Both the position numbers and the translations under genes were made by a program. Positions 33,819-43,702 of a stretch of 64,000 nucleotides of DNA are shown here, one piece after another. The notes under the pieces were generated by a model. The model ran no database searches, was not told the DNA's origin, and worked only from the letters and a program-made list of their open reading frames with translations. Each line of letters begins with the position of its first letter. The stretch's first letter is position 1. The stretch is from an uncultured Spirochaetales bacterium (lineage in GTDB: Bacteria > Spirochaetota > Spirochaetia > Sphaerochaetales > Sphaerochaetaceae), in the NCBI GenBank assembly GCA_949288415.1, contig CASEKE010000051.1, positions 49,908 through 113,907 on the forward strand. The letters are read 5' to 3'.

Positions 33819-34320
33819 GGTTTCTCGAGTATTCCCCTATCGAAACTCTCTCACCCACGATGTCGGTGACAAGCTTGAACACGACGCACTTTTTCTTCAG
33901 TCTGTCGGCGGCAAGCGCAACAGCATAGCCCTCCATGTCGTAGCAGTCGGGCATCAAGTCGGAAGGCACAGAGGAAAAGCGCGAAGACGAAAGAAGACTG
34001 TTATCCCCATCGGAAGGAAGCCTGATCTCTCCGACAGTCGCCCTTGCCTCGTCTATCGTAGAACCAAGGGGGAGTCGATATGCACTCAGATCCTGGTCGG
34101 TCGTGAAAACGCGACCGATCATCAGAACTTCACCTGGGGAATGCGAAGCGGATCCTCCTGCGGAACCGATGTTCACGACGATGTCCGCCTCTGTCTCCAT
34201 GATCGCCTTGGTGGCGTTGACCGCGGCCATGACCAGCCCGGTCCCTATAGCCCTGCATTCCACGCTCTCAGGAAGTCCCTTGAGTTCGGCTCTGTCGGAA
34301 GCCAGAAAGAGTACTTTCAC
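33721..34320 (-). CDS. Nucleoside phosphorylase-fold protein, MTA/SAH nucleosidase-like
   Basis: A short (199-aa) PNP/UDP-family member. It keeps NIGSAGG in the phosphate/ribose-binding region, CYDMEGYAVALAA (the ME-G motif that binds ribose) and FKLVTDIVGE with the catalytic Asp. It is shorter than typical MtnN (~230 aa), with condensed N-terminal strands, so substrate (methylthioadenosine, futalosine or a nucleoside) is uncertain. It is last in the operon after pyridoxal kinase, overlapping it by 4 nt, and overlaps the patatin gene convergently. Confidence 0.75.
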   Translation of the reverse strand: MKVLFLASDRAELKGLPESVECRAIGTGLVMAAVNATKAIMETEADIVVNIGSAGGSASHSPGEVLMIGRVFTTDQDLSAYRLPLGSTIDEARATVGEIRLPSDGDNSLLSSSRFSSVPSDLMPDCYDMEGYAVALAADRLKKKCVVFKLVTDIVGERVSIGEYSRNLRIWRSRLQEKAMEYLFSSGVLETPSGFRPVP

Positions 34321-35132
34321 AACGCCCTCCCAAGCCTGTACAGAAGAGGTTTCAAAGGTATGCCGAGCCTGTGTTCACGTCCGGATGCCTTGGCCTCCTT
34401 CATGGTCTCGAACACCACGTCTCCGGCAAGTTTCGCAGAACTGAAGAATCCCATGCCGTCAAGCATCGCGCCCAGGAACACGGATGCAAACGCATCGCCC
34501 CCTCCCGGATAGGTCGTAAAAAGATCGTCATGGGAAAGTATCCGGGCCTCACCGTCGCAATAGGCAAGATTGCCTACCGAACCGAGCATCAGCGGGATTC
34601 CGGTCACTACTCCCTTTTTCGGTCCGAGCGCGACAAGATCGCCGACGAGGTCGTCGAGCTCACGGTTCGTATAGCTTTCCCTCATCTTCCGCCCGGTGAG
34701 GATGGATGCTTCTGTTATGTTAGGAGTAATCACATCGGCCTCGGCCACAAGAGCCTTAAGACTTTCCACGTGCTCAGGGCCGAGCGTGCTGTATATCTCG
34801 CCCGAATCTGCGAACACAGGATCGACCAGCCGCATTCCGTCCTCGCTACGCATGATCTCAAGCACGCTGTCCACCTGCGCAGGAGAGGCAAGATAGCCCG
34901 AATAGACGGCAGAGAACGAATACCCGCATTCCCGTATCTTGCCATGGAACGGGAGAAGAACGCCGGAAAGGTCGTGGGAAATGACCGCCTCGAAGCCGTC
35001 CGTCTGAGTAGACAAGACGGCAGTCGGTAAGACTGCCGTCTCGATTCCGAGCGTCTCAAGGACAGGAAGCACCACCGTCAGGCTGCTCTTGCCCCAGGAC
35101 GAGAGATCGTGGATCGCTAGGACGCTTCTCAT
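34317..35132 (-). CDS. pdxY: Pyridoxal/pyridoxamine kinase
   Basis: The N-terminus VLAIHDLSSWGKSSLTVVLP and PTAVLSTQTDGF are characteristic of the PdxK/PdxY branch of the ribokinase fold; VDPVFAD and TPNITEASILTG mark the ATP-binding half, and TTYPGGGDAFASVF contains the anion hole and catalytic Asp (G-GD). It phosphorylates B6 vitamers to PLP/PMP. The ATG at 35132 overlaps the hexokinase stop by 4 nt. The longer open frame upstream lies inside hexokinase. 271 aa, normal length. Confidence 0.9.
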   Translation of the reverse strand: MRSVLAIHDLSSWGKSSLTVVLPVLETLGIETAVLPTAVLSTQTDGFEAVISHDLSGVLLPFHGKIRECGYSFSAVYSGYLASPAQVDSVLEIMRSEDGMRLVDPVFADSGEIYSTLGPEHVESLKALVAEADVITPNITEASILTGRKMRESYTNRELDDLVGDLVALGPKKGVVTGIPLMLGSVGNLAYCDGEARILSHDDLFTTYPGGGDAFASVFLGAMLDGMGFFSSAKLAGDVVFETMKEAKASGREHRLGIPLKPLLYRLGRAL

Positions 35133-36421
35133 AGCGAGCAGCCGGCGATGGCGGCTCCGAATACGGGACTGTCTGCGATGTTGACGATCTTGTAGTATCT
35201 TCTGTACTTGTCCTTGAGAAGGAGAGAAAGATACTTTTTGGTATAGAACTCGAGATTCTCGGTCTTGTAGAACGTAGTGCCGTCTGCATTGATTATGACG
35301 GGGAACCTCGGATTCTGTCCGATGTTGCTCTTGAGCACGGCCGCAGTAAGATTGATCGCCGTAAGTTTTCCTGCCCTCTCGATTATGCTGTCGATTATCT
35401 GGTAGAGAGCCGTAGCATCGGCCTCGTTGTCGACGATGGACACAAGCACGTAGTCGCGATTGTGGGGCATCTCGAGATAGTTCGACATGACCGTGGTGGA
35501 GAGAGTATCGATCTTCTTGAAGCGTTCGCAGAATCCTTCGGAGAAGATACCGTCCTCGCAGGCACGGCGAATCACGTGATGGGCGAATGGCCCGAGATAT
35601 GCACCGCTTATGGCTTTTTCGAACCAAGCCTCGTCAGGTTTCTTGGTAGTTTCCACGAACTCCTTGTCGATGTCTCCGAGCGGAAGTCTGAGAGCTCCCG
35701 ACTCGACGTTGATGATCATTCTCCTGTCATCGGAAAGGCCGAGCTTCTTTATGTTCCTCTCGACCTCGGAATAGGCCGTGTTGGTTCCTGTTCCGAGTAT
35801 GAATCCTACATAGCCCGAACAAACCTCGTTGACCTTGGCCTTCGTTGCGAGGAGCGTAGCTACCGTGTCGTTGACAATTGCGACCTTCTTCTTCGAGACA
35901 TCGTAGCCGCGCAGGCTGAGTTCGTTGAGGAGCGTCTTGCCGATAGGAAGACCAATCACCTCCGGAGCCTTGATTTCCTTGCTGAACACGATGGTCTTTC
36001 CATCTCTGTCGGGTGTTATCTCCGCGGCATAGGAAAAGCAGAAGCCGATTTTGTCTGCCTTGTCGATCAGGCGCTCCACATTGTCGGCCAAAACGCCGAA
36101 GAACTCCTTTGCGGAGACCTTCTCCTTGACTCCGGGCATTCCGACTTTCTTGAAATCGGAGATGACCGGCTGGTTGTTCTCGTCGAACGTGACCAGGCAG
36201 GTCCTGAAGTTCGTTCCGCCCGCATCGAGGACTATCACCTTGTCTCCGGGATTGATCGCCGTATCGAGCCCCGCGTACGTCGGTATCATATGGAGACTGC
36301 ACGGCTTTCCTTCCAGTCCTTTGTCCATCTCGTCGATGAAGAACGAGAGGACCTTCTCCTCGTCTATGCACTCCGGCAGGATGTCATGTCTGAACAGGAA
36401 ATCCTCCACTCTGCTTCTCAT
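35129..36421 (-). CDS. Eukaryote-type hexokinase
   Basis: A 430-aa hexokinase of the HK1/HK2 family instead of the bacterial ROK or Glk types. Phosphate-1 motif is LDAGGTNFRTCLV, the glucose-binding region is GFCFSYAAEITPDRDGK, the catalytic Asp is in IVNDTVATLLA, and phosphate-2 is ILGTGTNTAYSE. Such hexokinases are known in Treponema and some other anaerobes. It phosphorylates glucose or other hexoses with ATP. SD AGGAGGAG precedes the ATG. Operon: secreted protein, hexokinase, pdxY, nucleosidase. Confidence 0.92.
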   Translation of the reverse strand: MRSRVEDFLFRHDILPECIDEEKVLSFFIDEMDKGLEGKPCSLHMIPTYAGLDTAINPGDKVIVLDAGGTNFRTCLVTFDENNQPVISDFKKVGMPGVKEKVSAKEFFGVLADNVERLIDKADKIGFCFSYAAEITPDRDGKTIVFSKEIKAPEVIGLPIGKTLLNELSLRGYDVSKKKVAIVNDTVATLLATKAKVNEVCSGYVGFILGTGTNTAYSEVERNIKKLGLSDDRRMIINVESGALRLPLGDIDKEFVETTKKPDEAWFEKAISGAYLGPFAHHVIRRACEDGIFSEGFCERFKKIDTLSTTVMSNYLEMPHNRDYVLVSIVDNEADATALYQIIDSIIERAGKLTAINLTAAVLKSNIGQNPRFPVIINADGTTFYKTENLEFYTKKYLSLLLKDKYRRYYKIVNIADSPVFGAAIAGCSL

Positions 36422-36435
36422 TTTCCAAACTCCTC

Positions 36436-37074
36436 CTAATATCTGATGGTGACGGGATCCAGTTCCATTTTCTCCCCGTTCACCGAAAGGTCGTCAGATT
36501 CGATCCTGAGCGTACTCGAGCTCAGGCCAGTTATATCGATCTTGCCCTCGAGAACAAGCATCTGCTTCATTCTGGTCCCCGAGACCAGAAGACTGATCTC
36601 CACAGGGAAATACGCCCCCGACCAGTCCGTACCGCTTGCCAGGTCCGAAAGACTTACATCCTCGGCATCCCTTACGCGTACGCTTCCGTCAAGGACCACC
36701 TCCCCTTTTCTGTATCCGGCCGCTCTCAGATGCTCCAGCGCGCTTTCCCTGAAAGGAGGGAATACCGAGTCGCTCTGGCTTCCGAATAGCGTACGGTACC
36801 AGCTCGGACTGTCGCTCTGATAGAAGGACAGAGTCTCAAGATACGAGGACAGATCGCTTCGTGTGAACGTGACATAAAGAGGTAGAACACCCCTTCCGTG
36901 CTCTACGTTCACCCCTTGCAAGGAAACCGGAGATTCGGAGACGCTGGAGGCAACTACGGAAAGCACTCCGTTGAAAGCTGCCCTCAACGCGGTCCTCAGA
37001 TCATCCGGATCCGCCGCCCATACAGAACAACAGAAGATCTCGACGATCAGAATCCAGGAAAGAATTCTTTTCAA
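36436..37074 (-). CDS. Hypothetical secreted protein
   Basis: The 212-aa protein has a signal peptide (RILSWILIVEIFCCSVWAAD) and a beta-rich mature part with no recognised domain. It uses a TTG start at 37074 with a clear SD (GGAGG, 6 nt upstream). It is the first gene of the hexokinase operon, 14 nt ahead of hexokinase, and has a consensus promoter. Function unknown; the operon suggests no obvious periplasmic role. Confidence 0.65.
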   Translation of the reverse strand: MKRILSWILIVEIFCCSVWAADPDDLRTALRAAFNGVLSVVASSVSESPVSLQGVNVEHGRGVLPLYVTFTRSDLSSYLETLSFYQSDSPSWYRTLFGSQSDSVFPPFRESALEHLRAAGYRKGEVVLDGSVRVRDAEDVSLSDLASGTDWSGAYFPVEISLLVSGTRMKQMLVLEGKIDITGLSSSTLRIESDDLSVNGEKMELDPVTIRY

Positions 37075-37097
37075 AACAATCCTCCGTCATCAAAGAA

Positions 37098-37126
37098 ATG
37101 ATACCTTTTAAATCAGGCTCATGCAA
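37098..37126 (-). promoter_or_regulatory. Promoter of the secreted-protein/hexokinase operon
   Basis: TTGCAT (37121-37126), 17-nt spacer, TATCAT (37098-37103). Confidence 0.7.
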
Positions 37127-37133
37127 GAACAAA

Positions 37134-38420
37134 TCATGCCGGCTCGTGCTTCGAGAATTCCTCGAGCTCCTTCGCGGCCTTCTGCTCGTCCACATTGAAA
37201 AGCAGCACGAACCCGAGTCCGAACAGAAGTATCAGAGACACGATGCCGTAACGCTGCTGTCCGGTGATGAGCGTGACTATTCCTACGAGAAACGGCCCGA
37301 CTATCGCCGCGAACTTTCCGAGCATGTTGAAGAATCCATAGAACTGAGTCGCATGTTCCTGCGGGATGAACCGCGTGTAGTAGCTTCTCGAAAGAGCCTG
37401 TATGCCACCCTGGAAAAGACCGATGACCACGGCAAGGATATAAAAGTGTATCACCTTTGTCATGAAGAATCCGACGACCGCGATGGCCGCATATGCACCG
37501 ATGGCAAAGAGTATGGCCTTCTTGACCCCTATCTTCTTTCCGATGCTGTTGTATGCTATAGCGGAAGGAAATGCGACGAACTGGGTTATAAGAAGTGCAA
37601 CGATAAGGCTTTCGGCAGGAAAACCGAGTGCCGTTCCATAGTCCGTAGCCATTCTGATGATGGTATCTACCCCGTCGATGTAGCACCAGTATGCGAGAAG
37701 GAAAAGTCCCGTGGTCCGCAATTTTCCTATATCCTTGAGCGTCCTTGCTATATCCGAAAATCCCTGTCTTGCGGCACGACCGAAGGAAACCTCCCCGCTT
37801 TTTCTATCCTCCTTGACGAAAATGAAGATCGGGAGCGAGAAGACGAACCACCATATACCTACCATGAGGAAAGACACTCTCACTGCGGTTACCGCATCCG
37901 GAAGTCCGAATCTCTGCGGCATCAGATACATCAGGACGTTGATGAGGAAGAGAAGTCCACCTCCGATGTATCCCAGCGAATAGCCGAGCGAAGATACGAA
38001 ATCGACCTTCTTCTCGCTTGCCACCACTGTAAGAAGCGAATCGTAGAACGAATTCGCACCGGAGAAGCCGATGGTAGCTGCGATGTAGAACACGATTGCA
38101 AGCGGCCATGCTCCCATTGATACGAAGCACAGTGCTCCGGACATCACCGAGCCCAGAAATGCGAAGAATATGAGGAATCTCTTCCTATAGCTGCCGCTGT
38201 CGGCTATCGCTCCCAGTACCGGAGCCATGGCGGCGACACATATGCTAGCGACCGAATTGGCCGTCCCTAGATAGAACGTGGTTACGCTACTCTCCGCTCC
38301 TGCCGCCCAATAGGACGAGAAGAAAATAGGAAAGAACGCAGCCATGACCGTAGTGGCGAATGCACTGTTCGCCCAATCGTAGAGCGACCAGGCAATAATA
38401 TCTCTCTTGCTGTCTTTCAT
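37134..38420 (-). CDS. MFS transporter, Atg22/UMF1-like
   Basis: The 428-aa inner-membrane protein has ~12 hydrophobic helices. The opening WSLYDWANSAFATTVMAAFFP is the hallmark of the Atg22/UMF1 family, whose eukaryotic member exports amino acids from the vacuole. Bacterial substrates are mostly unknown. SLGYSLGYIGGG and QGGIQALSRSYYTRFIP are further family motifs. It is divergent from sbcB and ends ~60 nt before the promoter of the hexokinase operon. Confidence 0.88.
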   Translation of the reverse strand: MKDSKRDIIAWSLYDWANSAFATTVMAAFFPIFFSSYWAAGAESSVTTFYLGTANSVASICVAAMAPVLGAIADSGSYRKRFLIFFAFLGSVMSGALCFVSMGAWPLAIVFYIAATIGFSGANSFYDSLLTVVASEKKVDFVSSLGYSLGYIGGGLLFLINVLMYLMPQRFGLPDAVTAVRVSFLMVGIWWFVFSLPIFIFVKEDRKSGEVSFGRAARQGFSDIARTLKDIGKLRTTGLFLLAYWCYIDGVDTIIRMATDYGTALGFPAESLIVALLITQFVAFPSAIAYNSIGKKIGVKKAILFAIGAYAAIAVVGFFMTKVIHFYILAVVIGLFQGGIQALSRSYYTRFIPQEHATQFYGFFNMLGKFAAIVGPFLVGIVTLITGQQRYGIVSLILLFGLGFVLLFNVDEQKAAKELEEFSKHEPA

Positions 38421-38485
38421 ATTTCCCGAGTTTACACTTTTAGCTTTCCATTTTCCATAAACCCATCCCTTCGCATACGAAATTG

Positions 38486-38494
38486 TGCTATATT
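38486..38494 (+). promoter_or_regulatory. Extended -10 promoter of sbcB, leaderless geometry
   Basis: TGC-TATATT (38486-38494) forms an extended -10; the -35 region is poor. Six nucleotides separate it from the ATG at 38501, with no SD. Confidence 0.5.
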
Positions 38495-38500
38495 TTTCAC

Positions 38501-39910
38501 ATGGCGTTTCAGAAAACTATTCTTTGGTACGATCTCGAGACATTCGGCCTCAACCCGAGGACCGACCGGATCGCACAGGCGGCGATGATAAGAACAGACC
38601 TCTCACTGAACGAGGTCGAGCCGCCGATACTGCTCTACTGCAGGCTCACGGACGACTATCTTCCAAATCCGGAAAGCTGCCTGATCACCCACCTCACTCC
38701 CTCCGACGTGAACGAAAAGGGAATGTGCGAATTCGACTTCATTACCAGGATAAACAACGAGATGCTTAGGCCGGGGACGATCACCGCAGGATACAACAAC
38801 ATGAACTTCGACGACGAGTGCATCAGAGCTACCCTATACAGGAACCTCTACGACCCGTACGAAAGGGAGATGAGGATGGACCGTTCCCGATGGGATCTCA
38901 TAAACCTCGTCAGAGCCGCTGCCGATCTGAGGCCCGATGGAATCGACTTCTCGAAGAAGAACCCGGAAACAGGCGCACCCAGCTGCAAGCTCACCGACCT
39001 TACGGAGAGCAACAGAATCGACCAGGAGGGAGCGCACGACGCACTTGTGGACGTATATGCCACAATCGCGGTTGCAAGACTGATAAGAAGGAAGCAGCCC
39101 AAGCTCTATATGTGGGCTTTCGAGCACAGGATGAAGAACAAGGTCTGGGATGTCATCGACGTTGAAAGGCATATACCTATCCTTTTCACCCACCCCATGT
39201 TCGTCAGCGAGAGAGGAAATACCCACCCCGTCGTTCCTCTGTGGAGGAACAAGGAGAAAAGCAACGACATCTGGGGCTTCGACCTGACCAAGCCGGTTCC
39301 GGACAGCCTCGACGGAATAGAGGATCCGAAGGCTGCAGGCTTCGTGCGGATCGCGACGAACAAATGCCCGTTCGTCGCGCCGATGTCAGTTCTGGACACG
39401 GACAGCGAGCTACGCCTCGGTTTCTCCAGGGAGGAAGCGGAGAGAAAAGCCCGCATGATAGTCGCCCGACACAGTTACATGCTCGACCTATCCCCTCTTT
39501 TCAAGGATCAGAGCTTCGAAAAGGAGACCGATCCCGACTATACAATCTACGACAGCTTCCTCACGCCGAGAGACAAAGAGACGCTCAAGGTCCTCAACTC
39601 GAAAAGCCCGGAAGAAAAGCTCCGGGAAGGCGAGTACAATCTGGATGATACAAAGTACCACAAGCTGCTCTGGCGCCAGGTTGCCAGAAACTGGCCCGAG
39701 GCACTGAACGATAAGGAAAAGATCCAGTGGAAGAATTTCTGCGCCTCCAGACTGATCAATCCTCCGAGCAAGTACTCTCTGACGATGGAAGTCTACATGA
39801 GAGCCTGCAACGACGGAATCGACAGTCTCGAGACCACAGCCGAGGAAAAGCAGATCTTCATGAAGCTCCGGGATTGGGGGATCGAGCTTCAGCAGAGGGT
39901 TCTTTCCTAG
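38501..39910 (+). CDS. sbcB: Exodeoxyribonuclease I
   Basis: ExoI degrades single-stranded DNA 3' to 5' and acts in recombination and mismatch repair. The DEDDh exonuclease motifs are WYDLETFGLN at the N-terminus, the AGYNNMNFDDE block with the second Asp, and EGAHDALVDVYATIAVA with the catalytic His/Asp. The C-terminal half matches the SH3-like and ExoI_C domains (RYPE-like NWPEALNDKEKIQWKNFCASRL). 469 aa. The ATG at 38501 is used because the longer start at 38483 lies upstream of the -10 box. Overlaps the convergent permease gene by 53 nt. Confidence 0.93.
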   Translation: MAFQKTILWYDLETFGLNPRTDRIAQAAMIRTDLSLNEVEPPILLYCRLTDDYLPNPESCLITHLTPSDVNEKGMCEFDFITRINNEMLRPGTITAGYNNMNFDDECIRATLYRNLYDPYEREMRMDRSRWDLINLVRAAADLRPDGIDFSKKNPETGAPSCKLTDLTESNRIDQEGAHDALVDVYATIAVARLIRRKQPKLYMWAFEHRMKNKVWDVIDVERHIPILFTHPMFVSERGNTHPVVPLWRNKEKSNDIWGFDLTKPVPDSLDGIEDPKAAGFVRIATNKCPFVAPMSVLDTDSELRLGFSREEAERKARMIVARHSYMLDLSPLFKDQSFEKETDPDYTIYDSFLTPRDKETLKVLNSKSPEEKLREGEYNLDDTKYHKLLWRQVARNWPEALNDKEKIQWKNFCASRLINPPSKYSLTMEVYMRACNDGIDSLETTAEEKQIFMKLRDWGIELQQRVLS

Positions 39911-40988
39911 CCTCGAGCCTTTCCATGTGCTCATCCAGCAGGACGAGGAATACTGCAAAAAGAGGAACTGCGACAAGCATGCCTAATATCCCGCCAAGCT
40001 TTCCTCCGACTATGATTGCGGCAAGGACCCATATTCCCTTGAGGCCCAAGGTGGATCCGACGACTCTGGGATAGATCAGGTTTCCCTCCAGCTGCTGGAG
40101 AACCAGTAGGAAGGCAAGAAACACCAATGCCTTCAACGGACTTGCGGGGAGTATCATGAAAGCTCCGATGATGGCTCCTATCCATGCACCGGCTATCGGG
40201 ATAAGCGCCGTCACGCCGATGAGCGAGCCGATTGTAGCCGCATGGGGTATACCGAGCAGCAGCATGCCCAACATCGAAAGCAGGCCTAGAATCATGGCCT
40301 CGAGGCACTGTCCGACGAGAAATCTTCTGAAGATTGAAGCCGCTACAGAGGCTACATGGCTAAAAGCTTGCGCATGCTTCGGAGAAAGGAACGCATTTTC
40401 TAGCCTGAAGGCACCTTTTGACAGCCAGTCCTTGCCGAGAAGTATGTAAATTGCGAATACCGTTGCCATCAGTCCGCTTACCAGAGCGTCGAACGTGCTG
40501 CCTACGAACGAAATGGCATTTGCGAAGGTATCCCCGAAATTTTCCCCGAATGCGACGGCTATATTCCTCAGAGGATCGTCGAACATGTCGGCAAATGCGG
40601 AGAACCTTTCCGAAAATCCCCAGTCCTCGGCGATCGAACGGATCGAGGATTCTATCGAAGGCAGCATGTCGGCAAGCAGGGAGATGGAGGCTATGAACTC
40701 CGGAACGACGATCATCAGGACAAGAAGAACGACAACGAGCACAGAAAGGATCGCGGCGGCAAGCGAAAAGCCCCTGCGGCCCTTCGGCAGACGTGCGAAA
40801 ACTTTTCGTTCGTAGAACGAGAGCGGTATGTCGACTATGAAGGCCAGAACCGCACCGACTGCAAGTATCCCAAGCCCGTCCAGAAGCGAAAGCAGCAGCC
40901 CTTCGACATGGGGCCAGTACCTTATGGCAAGGAACAACAGAAAAGCTGTAACCGCATACCCGAAACCCTTTAGAACGTTTTTCTTCAC
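39858..40988 (-). CDS. AI-2E family transporter (PerM/UPF0118)
   Basis: A 376-aa polytopic membrane protein with ~8 helices. The conserved PGSPLKALVFL-like segment (LPASPLKALVFLAFLLVLQQLEGNLIYPRVVG) and LIPIAGAWIGAIIGAF are family signatures. Members have been proposed to export AI-2 or act as Na+/H+ antiporters; the role here is unknown. A GTG start with GGAGG just upstream overlaps the SD with the stop codon of cls, so the two are an operon. Confidence 0.88.
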   Translation of the reverse strand: MKKNVLKGFGYAVTAFLLFLAIRYWPHVEGLLLSLLDGLGILAVGAVLAFIVDIPLSFYERKVFARLPKGRRGFSLAAAILSVLVVVLLVLMIVVPEFIASISLLADMLPSIESSIRSIAEDWGFSERFSAFADMFDDPLRNIAVAFGENFGDTFANAISFVGSTFDALVSGLMATVFAIYILLGKDWLSKGAFRLENAFLSPKHAQAFSHVASVAASIFRRFLVGQCLEAMILGLLSMLGMLLLGIPHAATIGSLIGVTALIPIAGAWIGAIIGAFMILPASPLKALVFLAFLLVLQQLEGNLIYPRVVGSTLGLKGIWVLAAIIVGGKLGGILGMLVAVPLFAVFLVLLDEHMERLEARKEPSAEARSPNPGAS

Positions 40989-40997
40989 GAGATCCTC

Positions 40998-42557
40998 CTA
41001 CATCAGCGGCGCAAAAAGCTTCAGCAGCCCGCCTGCAATCATCATGGTCCCTCGATTGCGCCATGATTCTGCATCTATCTTCTCCGACACTTCGAATGTC
41101 CTGAGGAAATCATCTCTTATCGCCGCGGCAGTCGCCCTGTCGGAGAGGTATACGGCATTCTCAAAGTGCAGATATAGACTTCTGTAGTCGAAGTTGATAG
41201 TACCGACCACAGCATTTCCGTCATCTCTGAGACACACTTTGGAATGGATGAAGCCAGGCGTATATTCGTATATCGACACCCCCGCATCCAGAAGTGTCCC
41301 GTAGTGTGTCCGCGCCAAGGCGAACGCATACTTCTTGTCGGGCACGTGAGGAAGGACGATCCTGACGTCAACGCCCCTTCTGGCAGCTCTGGAAATCGAA
41401 TCCTCCAGTTCGCCGTCCAGTATCAGATACGGCGTCATGATCCAGCAGTAGGAACGGGCATTGCCAAGCATCATCTGGTATACGCTCTCGCCTACCCTTT
41501 CCCCATCCAGAGGAGAGTCCGCAAACGGAATGAACAATCCGCTGCCGGGCAGACGGCTCCTTTTCAGGTATTCCTCATATCTGCCATCCCTGCCGATGGC
41601 ATTCCAGGTCGACAGAAATGTCAGCGTGAGTCCCGATACAGCTTCTCCTTCAAGTCTCAGGGCATTGTCCTTCCACAGCCCGTGGACGATGCGGCGCCCG
41701 ATGTATTCATCCGCGAGGTTGATTCCGCCCGTATAGCCGATCCTGTTGTCGACGACAAGGATCTTCCTGTGGTCGCGGTTATTGTAATGAGTGGATACGA
41801 AAGGTCTTATGGGTGCGAACATCATCGCCTTGATTCCCAGTCGCTCCAATCTCCTCGGATAGTCGTAGGGAAGCCTTGCAAAGGCGTTCAGGCCGTCGAA
41901 CAGTACTCTGACCTCGACTCCTGCCTTTGCTTTTCTCTCCAGGATCGAAAGAATGTTTCCCCACATGTAACCTTCGTCAATTATGAAGTACTCCAGAAAA
42001 ATGAACTCCTCCGCTTTCTCCAGATCGTCGAGCATTGCAGGAAAAGCATCCTGCCCGAAGGCGAAATACCTTGCAAATGTCCCTGTGAAAGCTTCGGCGG
42101 CGGCATACCTGCGCAGGTAGAATGCGGCCTGCATCTCTCTTGGATCCTCTATGGAACCGAGCGCGTCCATACAGGAGAGGATATGCATGCAAGCCTTTCT
42201 CTGCTCCTGGCCGAGAATCTTTTTCTGGGCCCTATGGCCAAGATCCAGACGGAGGAAGAAGTACAGGGGAATACCGACGACGGGAAAGAGAAGGATGAAC
42301 GCGATCCAGCCGAGCTTTATGCTCTGCGGGAGTCTCGCATTGAGAAGATAGACCGTCATCGCGAACTGGCTGCCGGAACTGACGCAGAAATACAGGATCC
42401 GATAGCGTTGAAAGGCATTCATGAGGACGAGAGCCAGGATTGCAAGCTGCAGAAGGAACAGTATCGCGACAATGGTTCCGCGGCCGAACAGCATCTCGAT
42501 GGCCTTGCCGAACCGGCCACTCTTCGCCAGTCTCGGATAATCTTCTTTTCCTTCCAT
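40998..42557 (-). CDS. cls: Cardiolipin synthase
   Basis: The enzyme joins two phosphatidylglycerols to cardiolipin. Two N-terminal transmembrane helices (IVAILFLLQLAILALVLM and LGWIAFILLFPVVGIPLYFFL) anchor two phospholipase-D catalytic repeats: NRDHRKILVVDNRIGYTGG and FIHSKVCLRDDGNAVVGTIN. Length 519 aa is normal. The ATG at 42557 gives the expected N-terminus; a -10 box (TATCTT) ends 7 nt upstream and no SD exists, so a leaderless mRNA is predicted. Confidence 0.93.
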   Translation of the reverse strand: MEGKEDYPRLAKSGRFGKAIEMLFGRGTIVAILFLLQLAILALVLMNAFQRYRILYFCVSSGSQFAMTVYLLNARLPQSIKLGWIAFILLFPVVGIPLYFFLRLDLGHRAQKKILGQEQRKACMHILSCMDALGSIEDPREMQAAFYLRRYAAAEAFTGTFARYFAFGQDAFPAMLDDLEKAEEFIFLEYFIIDEGYMWGNILSILERKAKAGVEVRVLFDGLNAFARLPYDYPRRLERLGIKAMMFAPIRPFVSTHYNNRDHRKILVVDNRIGYTGGINLADEYIGRRIVHGLWKDNALRLEGEAVSGLTLTFLSTWNAIGRDGRYEEYLKRSRLPGSGLFIPFADSPLDGERVGESVYQMMLGNARSYCWIMTPYLILDGELEDSISRAARRGVDVRIVLPHVPDKKYAFALARTHYGTLLDAGVSIYEYTPGFIHSKVCLRDDGNAVVGTINFDYRSLYLHFENAVYLSDRATAAAIRDDFLRTFEVSEKIDAESWRNRGTMMIAGGLLKLFAPLM

Positions 42558-42564
42558 ACGAAAA

Positions 42565-42592
42565 AAGATAGCATAACATGTCCATCTAGCAA
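42565..42592 (-). promoter_or_regulatory. Promoter of cls, leaderless geometry
   Basis: TTGCTA (42587-42592), 16-nt spacer, TATCTT (42565-42570), then 7 nt to the ATG. Confidence 0.55.
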
Positions 42593-42631
42593 AGCACGTG
42601 ATCTTTTTGATATACTTCTGCATCGGAGAAA

Positions 42632-43702
42632 ATGGCGATGTTGGAGAAACTACCCGGATTTGAAAAACAGCTTGCCGACCTCGATGCACGTCTTGCGACC
42701 AACGAGGTCATGAGCGACATGAAGCTCTACAAGAGCCTAATGCAGGAAAGAAGCCACCTTGCACCGATAGTGGAAAAGCTCCAGGAGATGCAGGCTCTCG
42801 AAGCTCAGATACAGGATGCAAAGGAGCTGGCAAGGACAGAAAACGACCCGGAGATGGTCGAGATGGCCAAGATGGAACTTTCCGAACTGGAGGAGAAGCG
42901 CGACAAAGCGGAAAAGGATGCCAAGGTCCTCCTCATTCCACCTGACCCGCTCGACGGCAAGAACATCATCATGGAAATCAGGGCAGGCACAGGCGGCGAC
43001 GAAGCGGCGCTTTTTGCGGCAGACATGTTCAGGATGTACAGCCATTTCGCGGAAACGATGAAGTGGAAGATGGAGATAATGAGCCAGAACGAGACCGGCA
43101 TAGGAGGACTCAAGGAAATAGTCGTTTCCATCACAGGAAAGGATGTCTACGGCTCGCTCAGGTACGAATCCGGAGTCCACAGGGTACAGAGGGTCCCGGA
43201 AACGGAGAGCGGCGGAAGAATCCATACCTCGGCGATAACGGTAGCGGTACTGCCGGAAGCAGAAGAGACGGACATCGAAATCAAGCCAGAGGATCTCAAG
43301 ATAGACGTGATGAGAGCCGGCGGTCCCGGCGGTCAGTGCGTCAACACGACCGATTCGGCGGTCAGGATGACGCATATCCCGACAGGTCTCGTGGTCATAT
43401 GCCAGGACGAGAAGAGCCAGATCAAGAACCGCGCGAAGGCACTCAGGGTGCTCAGGGCAAGGCTCTACGAGCTCGAGGAGAGCAAGAAGCAGAAGGAAAG
43501 AGCCGAGGCCAGGAAAAGCCAGGTCGGATCGGGCGACAGAAGCGAGAGAATCAGGACATACAACTATCCTCAGAACCGCGTGACAGACCATCGGATCAAC
43601 CTCACGCTCTACAAACTGGATTCGATAATGAACGGTGATCTTTCCGAGCTCATCGAAGCTCTCAAGATCGCCGCAGGCGAAGAGGCGCTCAAGGAAGCGT
43701 GA
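42632..43702 (+). CDS. prfA: Peptide chain release factor 1
   Basis: RF1 reads UAA/UAG stop codons and releases the peptide. The GGQ motif is in [19 protein letters not shown]; the stop-recognition region contains the RF1-type tripeptide area around [18 protein letters not shown]. 356 aa, normal. An SD (GGAGAAA) precedes the ATG. It overlaps prmC (GTGA), whose product methylates the GGQ glutamine, a classic pairing. Confidence 0.95.
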   Translation: MAMLEKLPGFEKQLADLDARLATNEVMSDMKLYKSLMQERSHLAPIVEKLQEMQALEAQIQDAKELARTENDPEMVEMAKMELSELEEKRDKAEKDAKVLLIPPDPLDGKNIIMEIRAGTGGDEAALFAADMFRMYSHFAETMKWKMEIMSQNETGIGGLKEIVVSITGKDVYGSLRYESGVHRVQRVPETESGGRIHTSAITVAVLPEAEETDIEIKPEDLKIDVMRAGGPGGQCVNTTDSAVRMTHIPTGLVVICQDEKSQIKNRAKALRVLRARLYELEESKKQKERAEARKSQVGSGDRSERIRTYNYPQNRVTDHRINLTLYKLDSIMNGDLSELIEALKIAAGEEALKEA